Origin: CAWGUU01 sp963825765
Lineage (GTDB): Bacteria > Actinomycetota > Acidimicrobiia > Acidimicrobiales > AC-14
Direction: 5' to 3'
Assembly: GCA_963825765.1 (NCBI GenBank)
Contig: CAWGUU010000023.1
Location: forward strand, 7,806-71,805
Length of the DNA stretch: 64,000 bases
Shown: positions 18,991 through 27,268 of the stretch, piece by piece
Layout of the letters: the number at the start of each line of letters is the position of its first letter
How positions within the stretch are numbered: the stretch's first letter is position 1
Notes under the pieces: model-generated
Told to the model about the DNA's origin: nothing
Database searches by the model: none
What the model saw: only the letters and a program-made list of their open reading frames with translations
Made by a program: the position numbers and the translations under genes

Positions 18991-19730
18991 CCACCCCGGC
19001 ATACGGGGCGGACCTGGCCGCCACCCATCACGAGGGTTTCGGCGATCTCGCCCGCAACGCCGTTGCTGTCCTGCTCGACGCCCTCCCGCCCGAGGCCGCG
19101 AGCGGGCTGGTCGTCGACCTGGGGTCGGGCAGCGGGATCCTCGCCCGCCTCCTCACCGACGCCGGCTTCGAGGTCCTGGGCGTCGACATCTCGCCGGACA
19201 TGGTCGCGCTGGCCAGGACCGTGGCCCCAGACGCAACGTTCGTCTGCGCCCCGCTGCTCGACGTCGACCTGCCTGCCTGCGTGGCCGTCACCGCGGTGGG
19301 CGAGATCCTCAACTACGGCTTCGACCCCCGCCACGCCTCTCGACGCCTGGACCAGCTGTTCGGCCGGGCGGCGGCGGCACTGGCCCCGGGCGGCACCTTC
19401 CTGTTCGACATCGCCGGGCCGGGGCGGGCCGGGCCGGCGCGGTCCTACGAGGTGTTCCGTGACCAGGGCGACAGCACGCTGTTCTCCCGGGCCGAGGAGG
19501 ACGAGGCAGGCACGACGCTCGTGCGGCGGATCACCCTGTTCCGCCGGGTTGGCGCCACGTACCGGCGCAGCGACGAGGAGCACGTGCTGCACCTCCACCC
19601 GCCCGACGACGTGGAGCGCGCCCTCGCCGGAGCCGGTTTCGACGTGCGCCGGGTCGACCGCTACAGCGGGTTCGAACTTCCCCACGGCCTGCACGGCTTC
19701 GTCGCCACCCGGCTGCCGACCTCGGGGTAG
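18987..19730 (+). CDS. Class I SAM-dependent methyltransferase, last gene of the cassette
   Basis: The product has 247 residues from the GTG at 18987, chosen because it forms the same GTGA overlap as the junctions before it. An ATG at 18951 would overlap the previous gene by 40 bases. The N-terminus AYGADLAATHHEGFGDLAR leads into motif I VVDLGSGSGIL, strand 2 VLGVDISPDM, and AVGEILNYGFDPRH in place of the usual post-II motif. The C-terminal part has a large insert (DEEHVLHLHPPDDVERAL). The acceptor is unknown. It is soluble and linked to two membrane proteins, so it may modify an exported molecule, which is speculation. Confidence 0.7.
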   Translation: MTTPAYGADLAATHHEGFGDLARNAVAVLLDALPPEAASGLVVDLGSGSGILARLLTDAGFEVLGVDISPDMVALARTVAPDATFVCAPLLDVDLPACVAVTAVGEILNYGFDPRHASRRLDQLFGRAAAALAPGGTFLFDIAGPGRAGPARSYEVFRDQGDSTLFSRAEEDEAGTTLVRRITLFRRVGATYRRSDEEHVLHLHPPDDVERALAGAGFDVRRVDRYSGFELPHGLHGFVATRLPTSG

Positions 19731-19749
19731 CCCTCGGCGTACGCGTCGC

Positions 19750-19790
19750 GCGTGCAGGAACCTGGATATATTTCATGATTTTGCACGCTC
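19750..19790. repeat. Intergenic palindromic element, copy 1
   Basis: Seven-base arms GCGTGCA (19750-19756) and TGCACGC (19782-19788) flank an AT-rich core. Read on the minus strand the element begins GAGCGTGCAAAA and ends TTCCTGCACGC. The element at 40474-40516 begins with the same 12 bases and ends TTCTTGCAC. Both lie just past the 3' end of a gene. Confidence 0.45.
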
Positions 19791-19847
19791 ACGGCCAGGC
19801 TCTCGCACCCGTGGACCCGGCCCCCGTCGAAGCTGGCCAAAGAAATG

Positions 19848-19899
19848 CTTGTGAATGGAAGCACAAGGGCTTATATTTCCTTGTGAACCTACGCACAAG
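19848..19899 (+). promoter_or_regulatory. WhiB promoter with two identical-arm palindromic operators
   Basis: Two palindromes CTTGTG-N8-CACAAG occupy 19848-19867 and 19880-19899, 32 bp apart start to start, about three helical turns. A candidate promoter TTGTGA (19849-19854) - 17 nt - TATATT (19872-19877) is interleaved, so one palindrome covers the -35 element and the other the likely start region. GGAG at 19901 precedes the WhiB ATG. A dimeric repressor binding both sites on one DNA face is the natural reading. Confidence 0.65.
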
Positions 19900-19915
19900 C
19901 GGAGCTAGACCAAAC

Positions 19916-20203
19916 ATGGCCCCTGTGAGGACAAGTCAGAGATCGTTGGAGTCGTGGCGCAGGAACGCCGCGTGCAACGGCACCCACACCGACCTGTTCT
20001 TCCCTGTGGGGGAGGTCGGCGAGGAGCCGGTGCGACAGGCCGAGGAAGCGAAGATCGTCTGCTTCGCCTGCCCGGTGCGCGAGGAGTGCCTCGAGTACGC
20101 CTTGGCCACCGATCAGCCTTTCGGCATCTGGGGCGGTACCACCGAAGCCGAGCGCCGCGCCATCAAGCGCCGCCGGCGTCGCCGGCCCGCCGTCGCTTCC
20201 TGA
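19916..20203 (+). CDS. WhiB-family iron-sulfur transcription regulator
   Basis: The product has 95 residues. Four cysteines that hold the [4Fe-4S] cluster are C20 (NAACNG), C49, C52 and C58 (VCFACPVREEC), followed by the beta-turn motif GIWGG (70-74) and a basic tail KRRRRRR that contacts DNA. WhiB proteins bind sigma factor region 4 and sense redox or NO in actinobacteria. The subclass cannot be fixed from this sequence alone, but the short size fits WhiB1/WhiB2-like proteins. It is monocistronic, behind the twin-palindrome promoter at 19848-19899. Confidence 0.9.
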   Translation: MAPVRTSQRSLESWRRNAACNGTHTDLFFPVGEVGEEPVRQAEEAKIVCFACPVREECLEYALATDQPFGIWGGTTEAERRAIKRRRRRRPAVAS

Positions 20204-20221
20204 AGCAGCTCCGTCGGGCGT

Positions 20222-20849
20222 TCAGCCGGTAGAGGCAGAGCGCCGGCGGGGACGGGAAGCCACCACCGCCGTCGCACCGAGGGCGACGAGCACTAGCCCG
20301 GCCGCCGACAGGTCGGCCGAGGACGTGCCGGTGCGGGCCAGCGGCTGCTTGACCACCTTCACCGGCGTGGCCTTCCGATCGTCCTCACCGTCGTGGCGGT
20401 CGCTGCCGTCACGCTCGAACCCCGGATGGTGGACGGGGTGGTGGTCGACGATGACGATCGGCCGCTCGTGCACGCTGAACAGGGCGAGGCTCTGGTGGCA
20501 CGTGCCGTTGGGGCCGTGTCCGAAGACGGTGATCTCGTTCTGCCCGCCGGGCGTCTCGTTCGGGGAGCCGGATCGTCGCCGTGTAGTTGCCGAAGGAGTC
20601 GGACGCCACCGTGCCCAGGACGACCGGCGGGTTGAACAGACCGATCCCCAGCACCTGGTTGGCGGCGAAGCCGCCACCGCTGAGGCCCAGATGCTCGCCG
20701 GCGCCCACCACGCTCGAGCTCACGCCCGCCGGTGACGCCGTCTGCGGCCCCGAACAGCTCATCTGCGCGGAAGCACTCGTCGCCGTGGAGATGACGATGG
20801 CGGCGGCCGAAGCCGCCGCCATCAACAATCCTGCAAAGACCCGTCTCAT
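20222..20849 (-). CDS. Sortase-anchored surface protein (LARTG), frameshifted in this sequence
   Basis: The ATG at 20849 begins a signal peptide (MRRVFAGLLMAAASAAA, then TSASAQM). The following domain resembles short actinobacterial surface proteins (GVSSSVVGAGEHLGLSGGGF, GTVASDSFGNYTATIRLP). At the GGGG run 20562-20565 the reading frame changes; removing one base joins it to NETPGGQNEITVFGHGPNG and a C-terminal LARTG sorting signal, a hydrophobic helix and RPRRRS. The restored product has 208 residues. Sortase would link it to peptidoglycan. It lies downstream of cbbS on the same strand and shows no functional link to it. Confidence 0.7.
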
Positions 20850-20935
20850 CCTGCCCCCCGCCTCCCGCTCGTGAAATACGGGGCGACTGTAACCGAGACG
20901 CTGTGAAAATGCTGGGAGGAGCCCAGCGGGAGGGA

Positions 20936-21376
20936 CTAGCCCTTGCCGTTGCTCTCGTAGCGCTCGCCATGGGGCTTCTCGGCGGCGTAGGAGTGCATGG
21001 TGTAGGCGATGTGGCGGTCGTTCATCTCGGTGCGGTCGAGCCGGAAGCCAGGCTCCTCGGCCGGACGGTTGACCATGAACGACAGCGCCGTGGTCTGCTT
21101 GGTGTACGTGCGGTTGTACCCGTTGACCTTGATGTAGCTGTTCGGGTACGCCTTGCGGCACGCCTCCACCTCGGAGAAGGCCGCAGCCCCGTCCTTGGTG
21201 TCGAACATCGGCAGGCCCCACATGTCCCAGTAGGCGTTGCGGGGGTGGGGGTCGTCGGTGAACTCGATCGAGACGGCCCAGTTGTTGTCGATGCAGTACT
21301 GGATCTGGAGCTTGATCTCGTCGTCGGTGAGCTCGGGCAGGGTCGAGAACGTGCCTTGTCGGATACGGATTCCCAT
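20936..21376 (-). CDS. cbbS: RuBisCO small subunit, red-type form I
   Basis: The product has 146 residues. FSTLPELTDDEIKLQIQYC opens the fold. WAVSIEFTDDPHPRNAYWDMWGLPMFD carries the short beta-A/beta-B loop, and a C-terminal extension (PGFRLDRTEMNDRHIAYTMHSYA) is the extra hairpin of red-type small subunits. It caps the L8 core of RuBisCO. The gene follows cbbL by 14 nt and is co-transcribed with it. A GGAGGA site lies 5-10 nt before the ATG at 21376. Confidence 0.95.
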   Translation of the reverse strand: MGIRIRQGTFSTLPELTDDEIKLQIQYCIDNNWAVSIEFTDDPHPRNAYWDMWGLPMFDTKDGAAAFSEVEACRKAYPNSYIKVNGYNRTYTKQTTALSFMVNRPAEEPGFRLDRTEMNDRHIAYTMHSYAAEKPHGERYESNGKG

Positions 21377-21390
21377 GGGTTCCTCCTGCC

Positions 21391-22863
21391 TCAGCCGGCC
21401 GACGTCGGCGTGGGCGTGACGTCGGGCGTGTCGGTGGACTCGTAGTTGAAGCTGATCTCGCCCCAGACATCGAGGGCGGTCTGCAGCGACGGGTACTTCT
21501 TGGCGACCTCCTTGAGGATCTCGGGACCTTCCTTCATGTAGTCCTTGCCCTCGTTCCGAGCCTTGATCATCGCCTCGATGGCGACCCGGTTGCACTCGGC
21601 GCCTGCGGCGATGCCCATGGGGTGGCCGATGGTGCCGCCGCCGAACTGGAGCACGACGTCCTCGCCCAGGTAGTGGAGCAGCTGGTGGGCCTGGCCGGCG
21701 TGGATGCCGCCCGATGCGACCGGCATGACGCCGGGCATCCGGGCCCAGTGCTGGTCGAAGTAGATGCCGTTGGCCCGGTTCTCGGGGACGAACTCGTCGC
21801 GGAGGGTGTCGTAGTAGCCCTTGATGATGGCGGGGTCGCCCTCGAGCTTGCCCACCACGGTGCCGGAGTGGATGTGGTCGACGCCCGACATGCGGGCCCA
21901 CTTGGCCGTGACCCGGAAGTTGACGCCGTGGTTCTTCTGGCGGGCCCAGGTGGCGTAGCCGGCCCGGTGGAGGTGGAGGATGCACCCGTTGTCACGGGCC
22001 CAGTTCGACATCGACGTCATGGCCGTGTAGCCGATGGTGAGGTCGATCATGATGATGATCGAACCGATCTCCTTGGCGAACTCGGCCCGCTTGTACATCT
22101 CCTCCATGGTCGCCGCGGTCACGTTCATGTAGTGACCCTTGACCTCGCCGGTCTGCTCCTCGGCGCGCTTCACGCCCTCCATCGAGAACAGGTAGCGGTC
22201 ACGCCAGCGCATGAACGGCTGGCTGTTGATGTTCTCGTCGTCCTTGGTGAAGTCCAGCCCACCGCGCAGGGCCTCGTAGACCACCCGGCCGTAGTTGCGG
22301 GCCGACAGGCCGAGCTTGGGCTTGACGGTGGCTCCCAGCAGTGGGCGGCCGTACTTGTTGAGGTACTCGCGCTCCATGACGATGCCGTGGGGAGGCCCGG
22401 GGAAGGTCTTGAGGTAGTGCTCGGGAATTCGAAGGTCCTCCAGGCGGAGGGCCTTGAGCGCCTTGAACCCGAAGACGTTGCCGATGATCGACGACGTCAT
22501 GTTGGGGATGGAACCCTCCTCGAACAGGTCCATGTTGTAGGCGATGAAGGCGATGTGCTGATCGGGGTTCCCGGGGACGGGCTCGATCTTGTAGCACTTG
22601 GCCTGGTACTTCTCGTAGGCGGTGAGGCGGTCGGTCCACACCACCGTCCAGGTGGCGGTGGACGACTCGCCGGCGACGGCGGCACCCGCCTCCTCGGGGT
22701 CGACGCCCTTCTGGGGCGTGATCCGGAAGGCGGCGAGGACGTCGCTGTCCGCCGGGACGTAGTCCGGCTCGTAGTAGCCCATGGTTGCGTAGGGAATGAC
22801 ACCGGCGCCCCAGCGCTTCTCGCCGTGGACGGTGCCCTTCGCGGATGCTCCGTTGCCTGCCAT
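21391..22863 (-). CDS. cbbL: RuBisCO large subunit, red-type form I
   Basis: The product has 490 residues from an ATG with GGAGG 6 nt upstream. GVIPYATMGYYEPDY places it in the red-type (form IC/ID, sometimes IE) branch. Active-site elements are intact: KPKLGLS (181-187), the carbamylated lysine K207 in GLDFTKDDEN, LHLHRAGYATWAR around the substrate histidine, loop 6 SGTVVGKLEGD with its lysine, and ASGGIHAGQ. It fixes CO2 onto ribulose 1,5-bisphosphate. The gene is divergent from a LysR gene, the classical CbbR arrangement. Confidence 0.97.
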   Translation of the reverse strand: MAGNGASAKGTVHGEKRWGAGVIPYATMGYYEPDYVPADSDVLAAFRITPQKGVDPEEAGAAVAGESSTATWTVVWTDRLTAYEKYQAKCYKIEPVPGNPDQHIAFIAYNMDLFEEGSIPNMTSSIIGNVFGFKALKALRLEDLRIPEHYLKTFPGPPHGIVMEREYLNKYGRPLLGATVKPKLGLSARNYGRVVYEALRGGLDFTKDDENINSQPFMRWRDRYLFSMEGVKRAEEQTGEVKGHYMNVTAATMEEMYKRAEFAKEIGSIIIMIDLTIGYTAMTSMSNWARDNGCILHLHRAGYATWARQKNHGVNFRVTAKWARMSGVDHIHSGTVVGKLEGDPAIIKGYYDTLRDEFVPENRANGIYFDQHWARMPGVMPVASGGIHAGQAHQLLHYLGEDVVLQFGGGTIGHPMGIAAGAECNRVAIEAMIKARNEGKDYMKEGPEILKEVAKKYPSLQTALDVWGEISFNYESTDTPDVTPTPTSAG

Positions 22864-22988
22864 AGGTACCTCCGTAAATGTTGGCGGCTCCTTTCCATTG
22901 TGGACCCTGAGCGTTAGCCTGTCCATGTTGTATTCGCTTTCGACTGTCTAGAATCGTTCAGGTAGCCCTTAATCGATAGGGTAGGCCG
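22864..22988. promoter_or_regulatory. cbbL/cbbR divergent promoter region with candidate CbbR site
   Basis: The 125-bp gap between cbbL (minus) and the LysR gene (plus) contains a dyad CCCT-TAATCGAT-AGGG at 22966-22981, only 8 bp before the cbbR start. Its T-N11-A spacing is what LysR proteins use. A second partial half-site (GACTGTCTAGAATCG) lies 15-30 bp towards cbbL. Autoregulation of cbbR and activation of cbbLS from this region would be expected, but this is not proven by sequence. Confidence 0.5.
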
Positions 22989-23939
22989 GTGACCTTCAAC
23001 CAGCTGAGAACCTTCGTCGCCGTGGTCGACGCCGGCTCGGTGTCTGACGCCGCCGCCGATCTGATGGTCAGCCCCCCGGCGGTGTCGGCCGCGCTGGCGA
23101 CGCTCCAGGCCGAGCTGGGAGTTGCCCTGGTGGCTCGCGTCGGCAGGGGGCTGGAGATCACGCCCGCCGGACGTGTCTTCGACAGCTACGCCCGGCGGGT
23201 TCTGCAGATGGTCGACGAGGGCGTGGCCGCCACGCGCGACGCTCTCGACCCCGAGACCGGCAGGGTGCGCCTGGCGGCGGTGACCACCGCCGGCGAGCAC
23301 GTGCTTCCCCGGTTCCTCGCCTCCTTCCGGGCCCGACATCCCCACGCCGAGGTCTCGCTCGAGGTCGGGAACCGCGAGCGGTTGTGGCAGATGCTGGGCG
23401 AGCGGGAGGTCGACCTGGCCATCGGCGGACGGCCACCCCGCGGCGGTCGGTTCGTCACGCGGGCCACCCGCACGAACGTGCTCGTCCTGGTGGCGGCGGC
23501 ACTGCATTCCGACGAGGACCGGCCGCACGCCGACGGGGAGGTTCCGCTCGTGCGCGAGGTCGAGGTCGAGGAGCTGGCTCGGCAGGTGCTCCTCCTGCGC
23601 GAGCCCGGGTCCGGCACCCGCAGCACCGCGCTCGAGCTGTACGAGGAGCTGGGCATCACCCCTGCCGCGGCCCTGACGCTCGGTTCGAACGGCGCGCTCC
23701 GGGAGTCGGTGCAGGTCGGGCTGGGCATCACCCTCATCTCGAGGGATGCCGTCGCCCGCGAGCTCGACGAGGGGACGCTCGAAGAGTGGAGGTGCCCGTC
23801 GGTCCCACGCCACCGCGCCTGGCACCTCGTGTCGCGCGCCGGCGAGGACCTGCCGGCGACGGCCGGGCTGTTCCTGTCCCACGTCACCGCCGACCCCGAG
23901 GAGGGCTTCGTTATGGTCCGCCACCCCGCGGCCGGGTAA
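22989..23939 (+). CDS. cbbR: LysR-family regulator, probable CbbR
   Basis: The product has 316 residues. The N-terminal winged helix reads FNQLRTFVAVVDAGSVSDAAADLMVSPPAVSAAL, followed by a linker helix and a two-lobed effector domain (RVRLAAVTTAGEHVLPRFL, REPGSGTRSTALELYEELG, GLGITLISRDAVAREL). Divergence from cbbL identifies it as the likely activator of RuBisCO genes; CbbR proteins respond to metabolites such as RuBP or NADPH. GTG start at 22989. The class I aldolase gene follows after 50 nt in the same direction. Confidence 0.85.
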   Translation: MTFNQLRTFVAVVDAGSVSDAAADLMVSPPAVSAALATLQAELGVALVARVGRGLEITPAGRVFDSYARRVLQMVDEGVAATRDALDPETGRVRLAAVTTAGEHVLPRFLASFRARHPHAEVSLEVGNRERLWQMLGEREVDLAIGGRPPRGGRFVTRATRTNVLVLVAAALHSDEDRPHADGEVPLVREVEVEELARQVLLLREPGSGTRSTALELYEELGITPAAALTLGSNGALRESVQVGLGITLISRDAVARELDEGTLEEWRCPSVPRHRAWHLVSRAGEDLPATAGLFLSHVTADPEEGFVMVRHPAAG

Positions 23940-23989
23940 GTTCGGCGACAGACCTAAGAAGAGCGTCACACCCCTAGGAGGGCCCCGGA

Positions 23990-25039
23990 ATGGATCTCGC
24001 CGAAGTCGCCAAGGCAATGGTCGCGGACGGCAAGGGAATCCTCGCCGCCGACGAGAGCAGTGCCACGATCACCAAGCGGTTCGCCGCCTTGGACATCGAG
24101 TCCACCGAGGAGAACCGCCGCGCGTACCGCACCACCCTCCTCGGGACGCCGAACATCGAGGACGTCATCAGCGGCGTGATCCTCTACGACGAGACAATCC
24201 GCCAGAAGGTCGACGACGGCAGGTCGATCCCCGAGTTCCTGGCGTCGAAGGGCATCCTTCCCGGGATCAAGGTCGACACCGGCTCGAAGCCGCTGTCCCT
24301 CTGCCCCGGTGAGCAGGTCACCGAGGGCCTCGACGGGCTGCGCGAGCGCATCGCCGAGTACGTGAGCCTGGGGGCCAAGTTCGCCAAGTGGCGGGCCGTC
24401 ATCATCATCGACACCAAGTCGGGCTTCCCCAGCGACAGCGCCATCCGGTGCAACGCCCACGCCCTGGCCCGCTACGGCGCCCTGTGCCAGGAGGGCGGGC
24501 TGGTGCCGATCATCGAGCCCGAGGTGCTGATGGACGGCGAGAACGACATCGACACCTGCTACGAGGTCACCCTGAAGACCCAGCGCCGGGTGTTCTGGGA
24601 GCTGGCTCAGCAGCGGATCGAGCTCGGGGGCATGATCCTGAAGCCCAACATGATCGTCCCCGGCAAGAAGAGCGGCACAGAAGCCTCTCCCGAGGAGGTG
24701 GCCGAGAAGACCCTGCGCTGCCTGTACCACTCGGTGCCGCCGGAGGTCCCCGGCATCGCCTTCCTGTCGGGAGGCCAGCCGGCCGAGGTGGCCACGCGCC
24801 ACCTCGATCTCATGAACAAGATGGGCCCCCACCCCTGGCAGCTCACGTTCTCCTACGGCCGGGCCCTCCAGGACGAGGCCCTCCGCACGTGGCATGGATC
24901 CAAGGACAACGTGGCCGAGGCCCAGAAGGTCTTCACCCACCGGGCCGCCCTCACCGGCGCCGCCCGCGAGGGCACCTACGAGCCGGAGATGGAGTCCGGC
25001 GACCTCACCCTCACCGCCGCCACGTCGTCGCAGGACTAG
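23990..25039 (+). CDS. Class I fructose-bisphosphate aldolase
   Basis: The product has 349 residues, with AGGAGGG before the ATG at 23990. Family blocks are GKGILAADESSATITKRF, GVILYDETIRQK, PGIKVDTGSKPL, FAKWRAVI and the Schiff-base lysine K218 in LKPNM; LSGGQPAEVAT binds phosphate. It is the eukaryote-like class I enzyme. It condenses triose phosphates into fructose 1,6-bisphosphate, and into sedoheptulose 1,7-bisphosphate in the Calvin cycle. Its place between cbbR and prk argues for a Calvin-cycle role. Confidence 0.93.
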   Translation: MDLAEVAKAMVADGKGILAADESSATITKRFAALDIESTEENRRAYRTTLLGTPNIEDVISGVILYDETIRQKVDDGRSIPEFLASKGILPGIKVDTGSKPLSLCPGEQVTEGLDGLRERIAEYVSLGAKFAKWRAVIIIDTKSGFPSDSAIRCNAHALARYGALCQEGGLVPIIEPEVLMDGENDIDTCYEVTLKTQRRVFWELAQQRIELGGMILKPNMIVPGKKSGTEASPEEVAEKTLRCLYHSVPPEVPGIAFLSGGQPAEVATRHLDLMNKMGPHPWQLTFSYGRALQDEALRTWHGSKDNVAEAQKVFTHRAALTGAAREGTYEPEMESGDLTLTAATSSQD

Positions 25040-25112
25040 ACCCCCCCACCTCACCGAACCGGGGCGACCTGGTCACGCCTGGCGCGACCTGGCCGCCCCA
25101 GTTCGTGGAGGC

Positions 25113-26246
25113 TCAGGATGTTGCCGTGTCCTTCGGCACCAGTACCTCCACTGTCGTGCCCTTCTCCGGCTGCGACCGCACGGTGAGTCGGGCGCCGATG
25201 AGCTCGGCCCGTTCCTGGATGCCCACCAGGCCGTAGGCGTGGCGCTCGGCCGCGTCCTCCACCGAGAGGGCGGCGAAGCCCCTGCCGTCGTCGGTGACCG
25301 ACAGCCGCACGCCGTCGGCGTCGCGGGCCAGGCGCACCGTGACGCTCGACGCGCCGGAGTGCTTGACCACGTTCTGCAGCGCCTCCTGGGCGATGCGGTA
25401 GAGCGCCACCTCCACGTGGGACGGCAGGCTGACGGGCTCCACGTCGAGGTTGACCTCGTCGACCGGGACGGAGCGGGCCAGGCTGTCGAGGCTGGGGCCG
25501 AGACCGAGGTCGTCGAGAAGTGTGGGCCGGAGGCCGCCGATCGCGCCCCGCGCCTCGGTGAGGGCGGCGGTGGCCAGCTCCTTGGCCGTCGCCAGCTCCC
25601 GGAGGACGGTGGCCGGATCGGCGTCGGGTGCTGCCGCCTCCGCCGCCAGCAGGTGGTACCAGAGCGACACGAGCCGCTGGCTGATCCCGTCGTGGATGTC
25701 GCCGGCCAGGCGCCGGCGCTCGTGCTCCTGGGCCTCGATGATCCGGGTGGCGAAGCTCTCCAGCTCCTCCTCCCGCTGGGCCAGGCGGTGGTACAGGCGG
25801 GCGTTGTCGATCGTCCCGGCCATCAGGTTGGCGACCTGGGTGAGGAGGGCGAGGTCGTACGGGCCGTAGTTGCGGGCTTCCCGGGAGTGCACGTTGAGGA
25901 CGCCGACCACCCGCCGGCCCCGAGGGCTCAGCATCGGCACCGAGACCATCGAGGCGAAGTCCTCGCCCCGCAGGGCGGGGATGTAGCGGTAGCGGTCGTC
26001 GTTCCACTTGTCGGGGACCACGGCGGGCTCGGCGTGCAGGGCCACCCAGCCGGCGATCCCCTCCCCCAGGTCGAGCGCCACCCGGCCGACCTGCTGGTCG
26101 AACGGCGGCGTGGCCCCGGCCAGCACGATCCTGCGGTGCTCCTCGTCGACCAGGTGGACGAAGCACACGTCCGATCCGGTGGCCTCGGTGACCAGGCTGG
26201 CGACCCGCTGGGCCACCTCGGGCACGTCGAGGTCGGCCGAGGTCAC
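25113..26246 (-). CDS. GAF-domain sensor histidine kinase (NarX/HisKA_3 type)
   Basis: The product has 377 residues. Residues 8-155 form a GAF domain (GSDVCFVHLVDEEHRRIVLAG through GVLNVHSREARNYG). The dimerisation/phosphoacceptor helix is ERRRLAGDIHDGISQRL with the acceptor His in HDG. The ATPase domain has N-box ALQNVVKHSG, G1 DDGRGF and GLVGIQERAE. There are no membrane helices, so the signal is cytosolic; GAF domains bind haem, nucleotides or gases, and the ligand here is unknown. The GTG at 26246 is the only usual start after an upstream stop. It follows the response-regulator gene by 74 nt. Confidence 0.88.
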   Translation of the reverse strand: MTSADLDVPEVAQRVASLVTEATGSDVCFVHLVDEEHRRIVLAGATPPFDQQVGRVALDLGEGIAGWVALHAEPAVVPDKWNDDRYRYIPALRGEDFASMVSVPMLSPRGRRVVGVLNVHSREARNYGPYDLALLTQVANLMAGTIDNARLYHRLAQREEELESFATRIIEAQEHERRRLAGDIHDGISQRLVSLWYHLLAAEAAAPDADPATVLRELATAKELATAALTEARGAIGGLRPTLLDDLGLGPSLDSLARSVPVDEVNLDVEPVSLPSHVEVALYRIAQEALQNVVKHSGASSVTVRLARDADGVRLSVTDDGRGFAALSVEDAAERHAYGLVGIQERAELIGARLTVRSQPEKGTTVEVLVPKDTATS

Positions 26247-26320
26247 CTCGATGATCAGGCCGAGGAGCCGGACGTCATCTCTGATGGGGAGCCGGCCTAT
26301 TGCCGTTCATGGTCACGGCA

Positions 26321-26989
26321 CTAATGGAAGATGCCCTCCCGGAGGGCCATGGTGATGGCCTGGGCCCGGTCGGAGACCTCGAGCTTGCGGTAGATGCCCC
26401 GGGCGTGGGTCTTCACCGTCTCCTCGCCGATGAACAGCTTCTGTCCGATGGCCCGGTTCGAGAGTCCGTGCACCATGTACTGGAGCACCTCGCTCTCCCG
26501 CTGGGTCAGGCCGAGCCGGGCGCCGGGCCAGAACTCCCCGCTCTGGAGCCGGGCCGCGGTCATCGCCACCCGCCCGGCGAGGGACGGGTCGATGGCAACG
26601 TCGCCCTCCATCACCCGGTCGAGATGGTCGGCCAGCTCCGGGCCGGTGGTGGTCTTGAGCAGGAAGCCCGAGCCACCCACCCGGAGCGCCTGGAACAGGT
26701 ACTGCTCGTCGTCGTAGACGGTGAAGAACACGACCTTGACCCCGGGGTTGGCCGCCACCAGGTCGCGGCACAGGTCGAGGCCGCTCGAGCCCTTGAGCCG
26801 GACGTCGAGCAGGACGACGTCGGGCTTGACCTCGGCCGCCAGCTCGAGCGCCTTGGGCCCGTCGGTGGTGGCGCCGACGACCTCGACGCGCTCGCTCTGG
26901 GAGGCGAGCATGGAGAGGAGCCCCTCGAGCACGACCTGGTGATCGTCGACCAGGAGGAGCCGGACAGGGCCCGGCGAAGATGCGGTCAC
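26321..26989 (-). CDS. NarL/LuxR-type response regulator
   Basis: The product has 222 residues. The receiver domain has the acid pocket LLLVDDHQ, phosphoacceptor D62 in VVLLDVRLKG, and the switch Thr/Lys (FFTVYD, GFLLKTT). The LuxR-type helix-turn-helix is LTQRESEVLQYMVHGLSNRAIGQ with ETVKTHARGIYRKLEV. It is the cognate partner of the GAF kinase and is transcribed first. It diverges from prk, so it may control prk or the CO2-fixation genes; this rests on position only. Confidence 0.9.
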   Translation of the reverse strand: MTASSPGPVRLLLVDDHQVVLEGLLSMLASQSERVEVVGATTDGPKALELAAEVKPDVVLLDVRLKGSSGLDLCRDLVAANPGVKVVFFTVYDDEQYLFQALRVGGSGFLLKTTTGPELADHLDRVMEGDVAIDPSLAGRVAMTAARLQSGEFWPGARLGLTQRESEVLQYMVHGLSNRAIGQKLFIGEETVKTHARGIYRKLEVSDRAQAITMALREGIFH

Positions 26990-27268
26990 TGGTTCATCAC
27001 GTTATCCGCACGCTATTACGGCACGCCGGCCGTCTCCGCGTCACCAGGTTTTCCCCCGCGCTACCACCCTCAAGGGGACACTCCCGGCGAGGCCTCGGAC
27101 CTAGGCTTGCCGCCCATGAACTTGGAACGCGCGCGTCCTGTTGCCACCCCCGTCCACGGCGTCCGGGGAATGTCCCCGAACGGGGGCCGCGTGGCAGACT
27201 GCGAGACCCCCACCCGCATCCGGACCGAGCAGGCCGGACGTACGGTCGACACGGAAGCAGCCTGAACC
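26990..27268 (+). promoter_or_regulatory. Region between response regulator and prk: possible leader ORF and nested hairpins
   Basis: These 279 bases carry no certain gene. A 49-codon frame (ATG 27116 to TGA 27265) ends 3 nt before the prk ATG, with third-position GC of roughly three quarters, lower than its neighbours. Inside it, CGGGGA-ATG-TCCCCG (27164-27178) forms a hairpin whose right arm can instead pair with GGGG at 27182-27185. This looks like a possible leader or attenuator. No strong ribosome site precedes the leader ATG, so I do not call it a gene. Confidence 0.3.
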
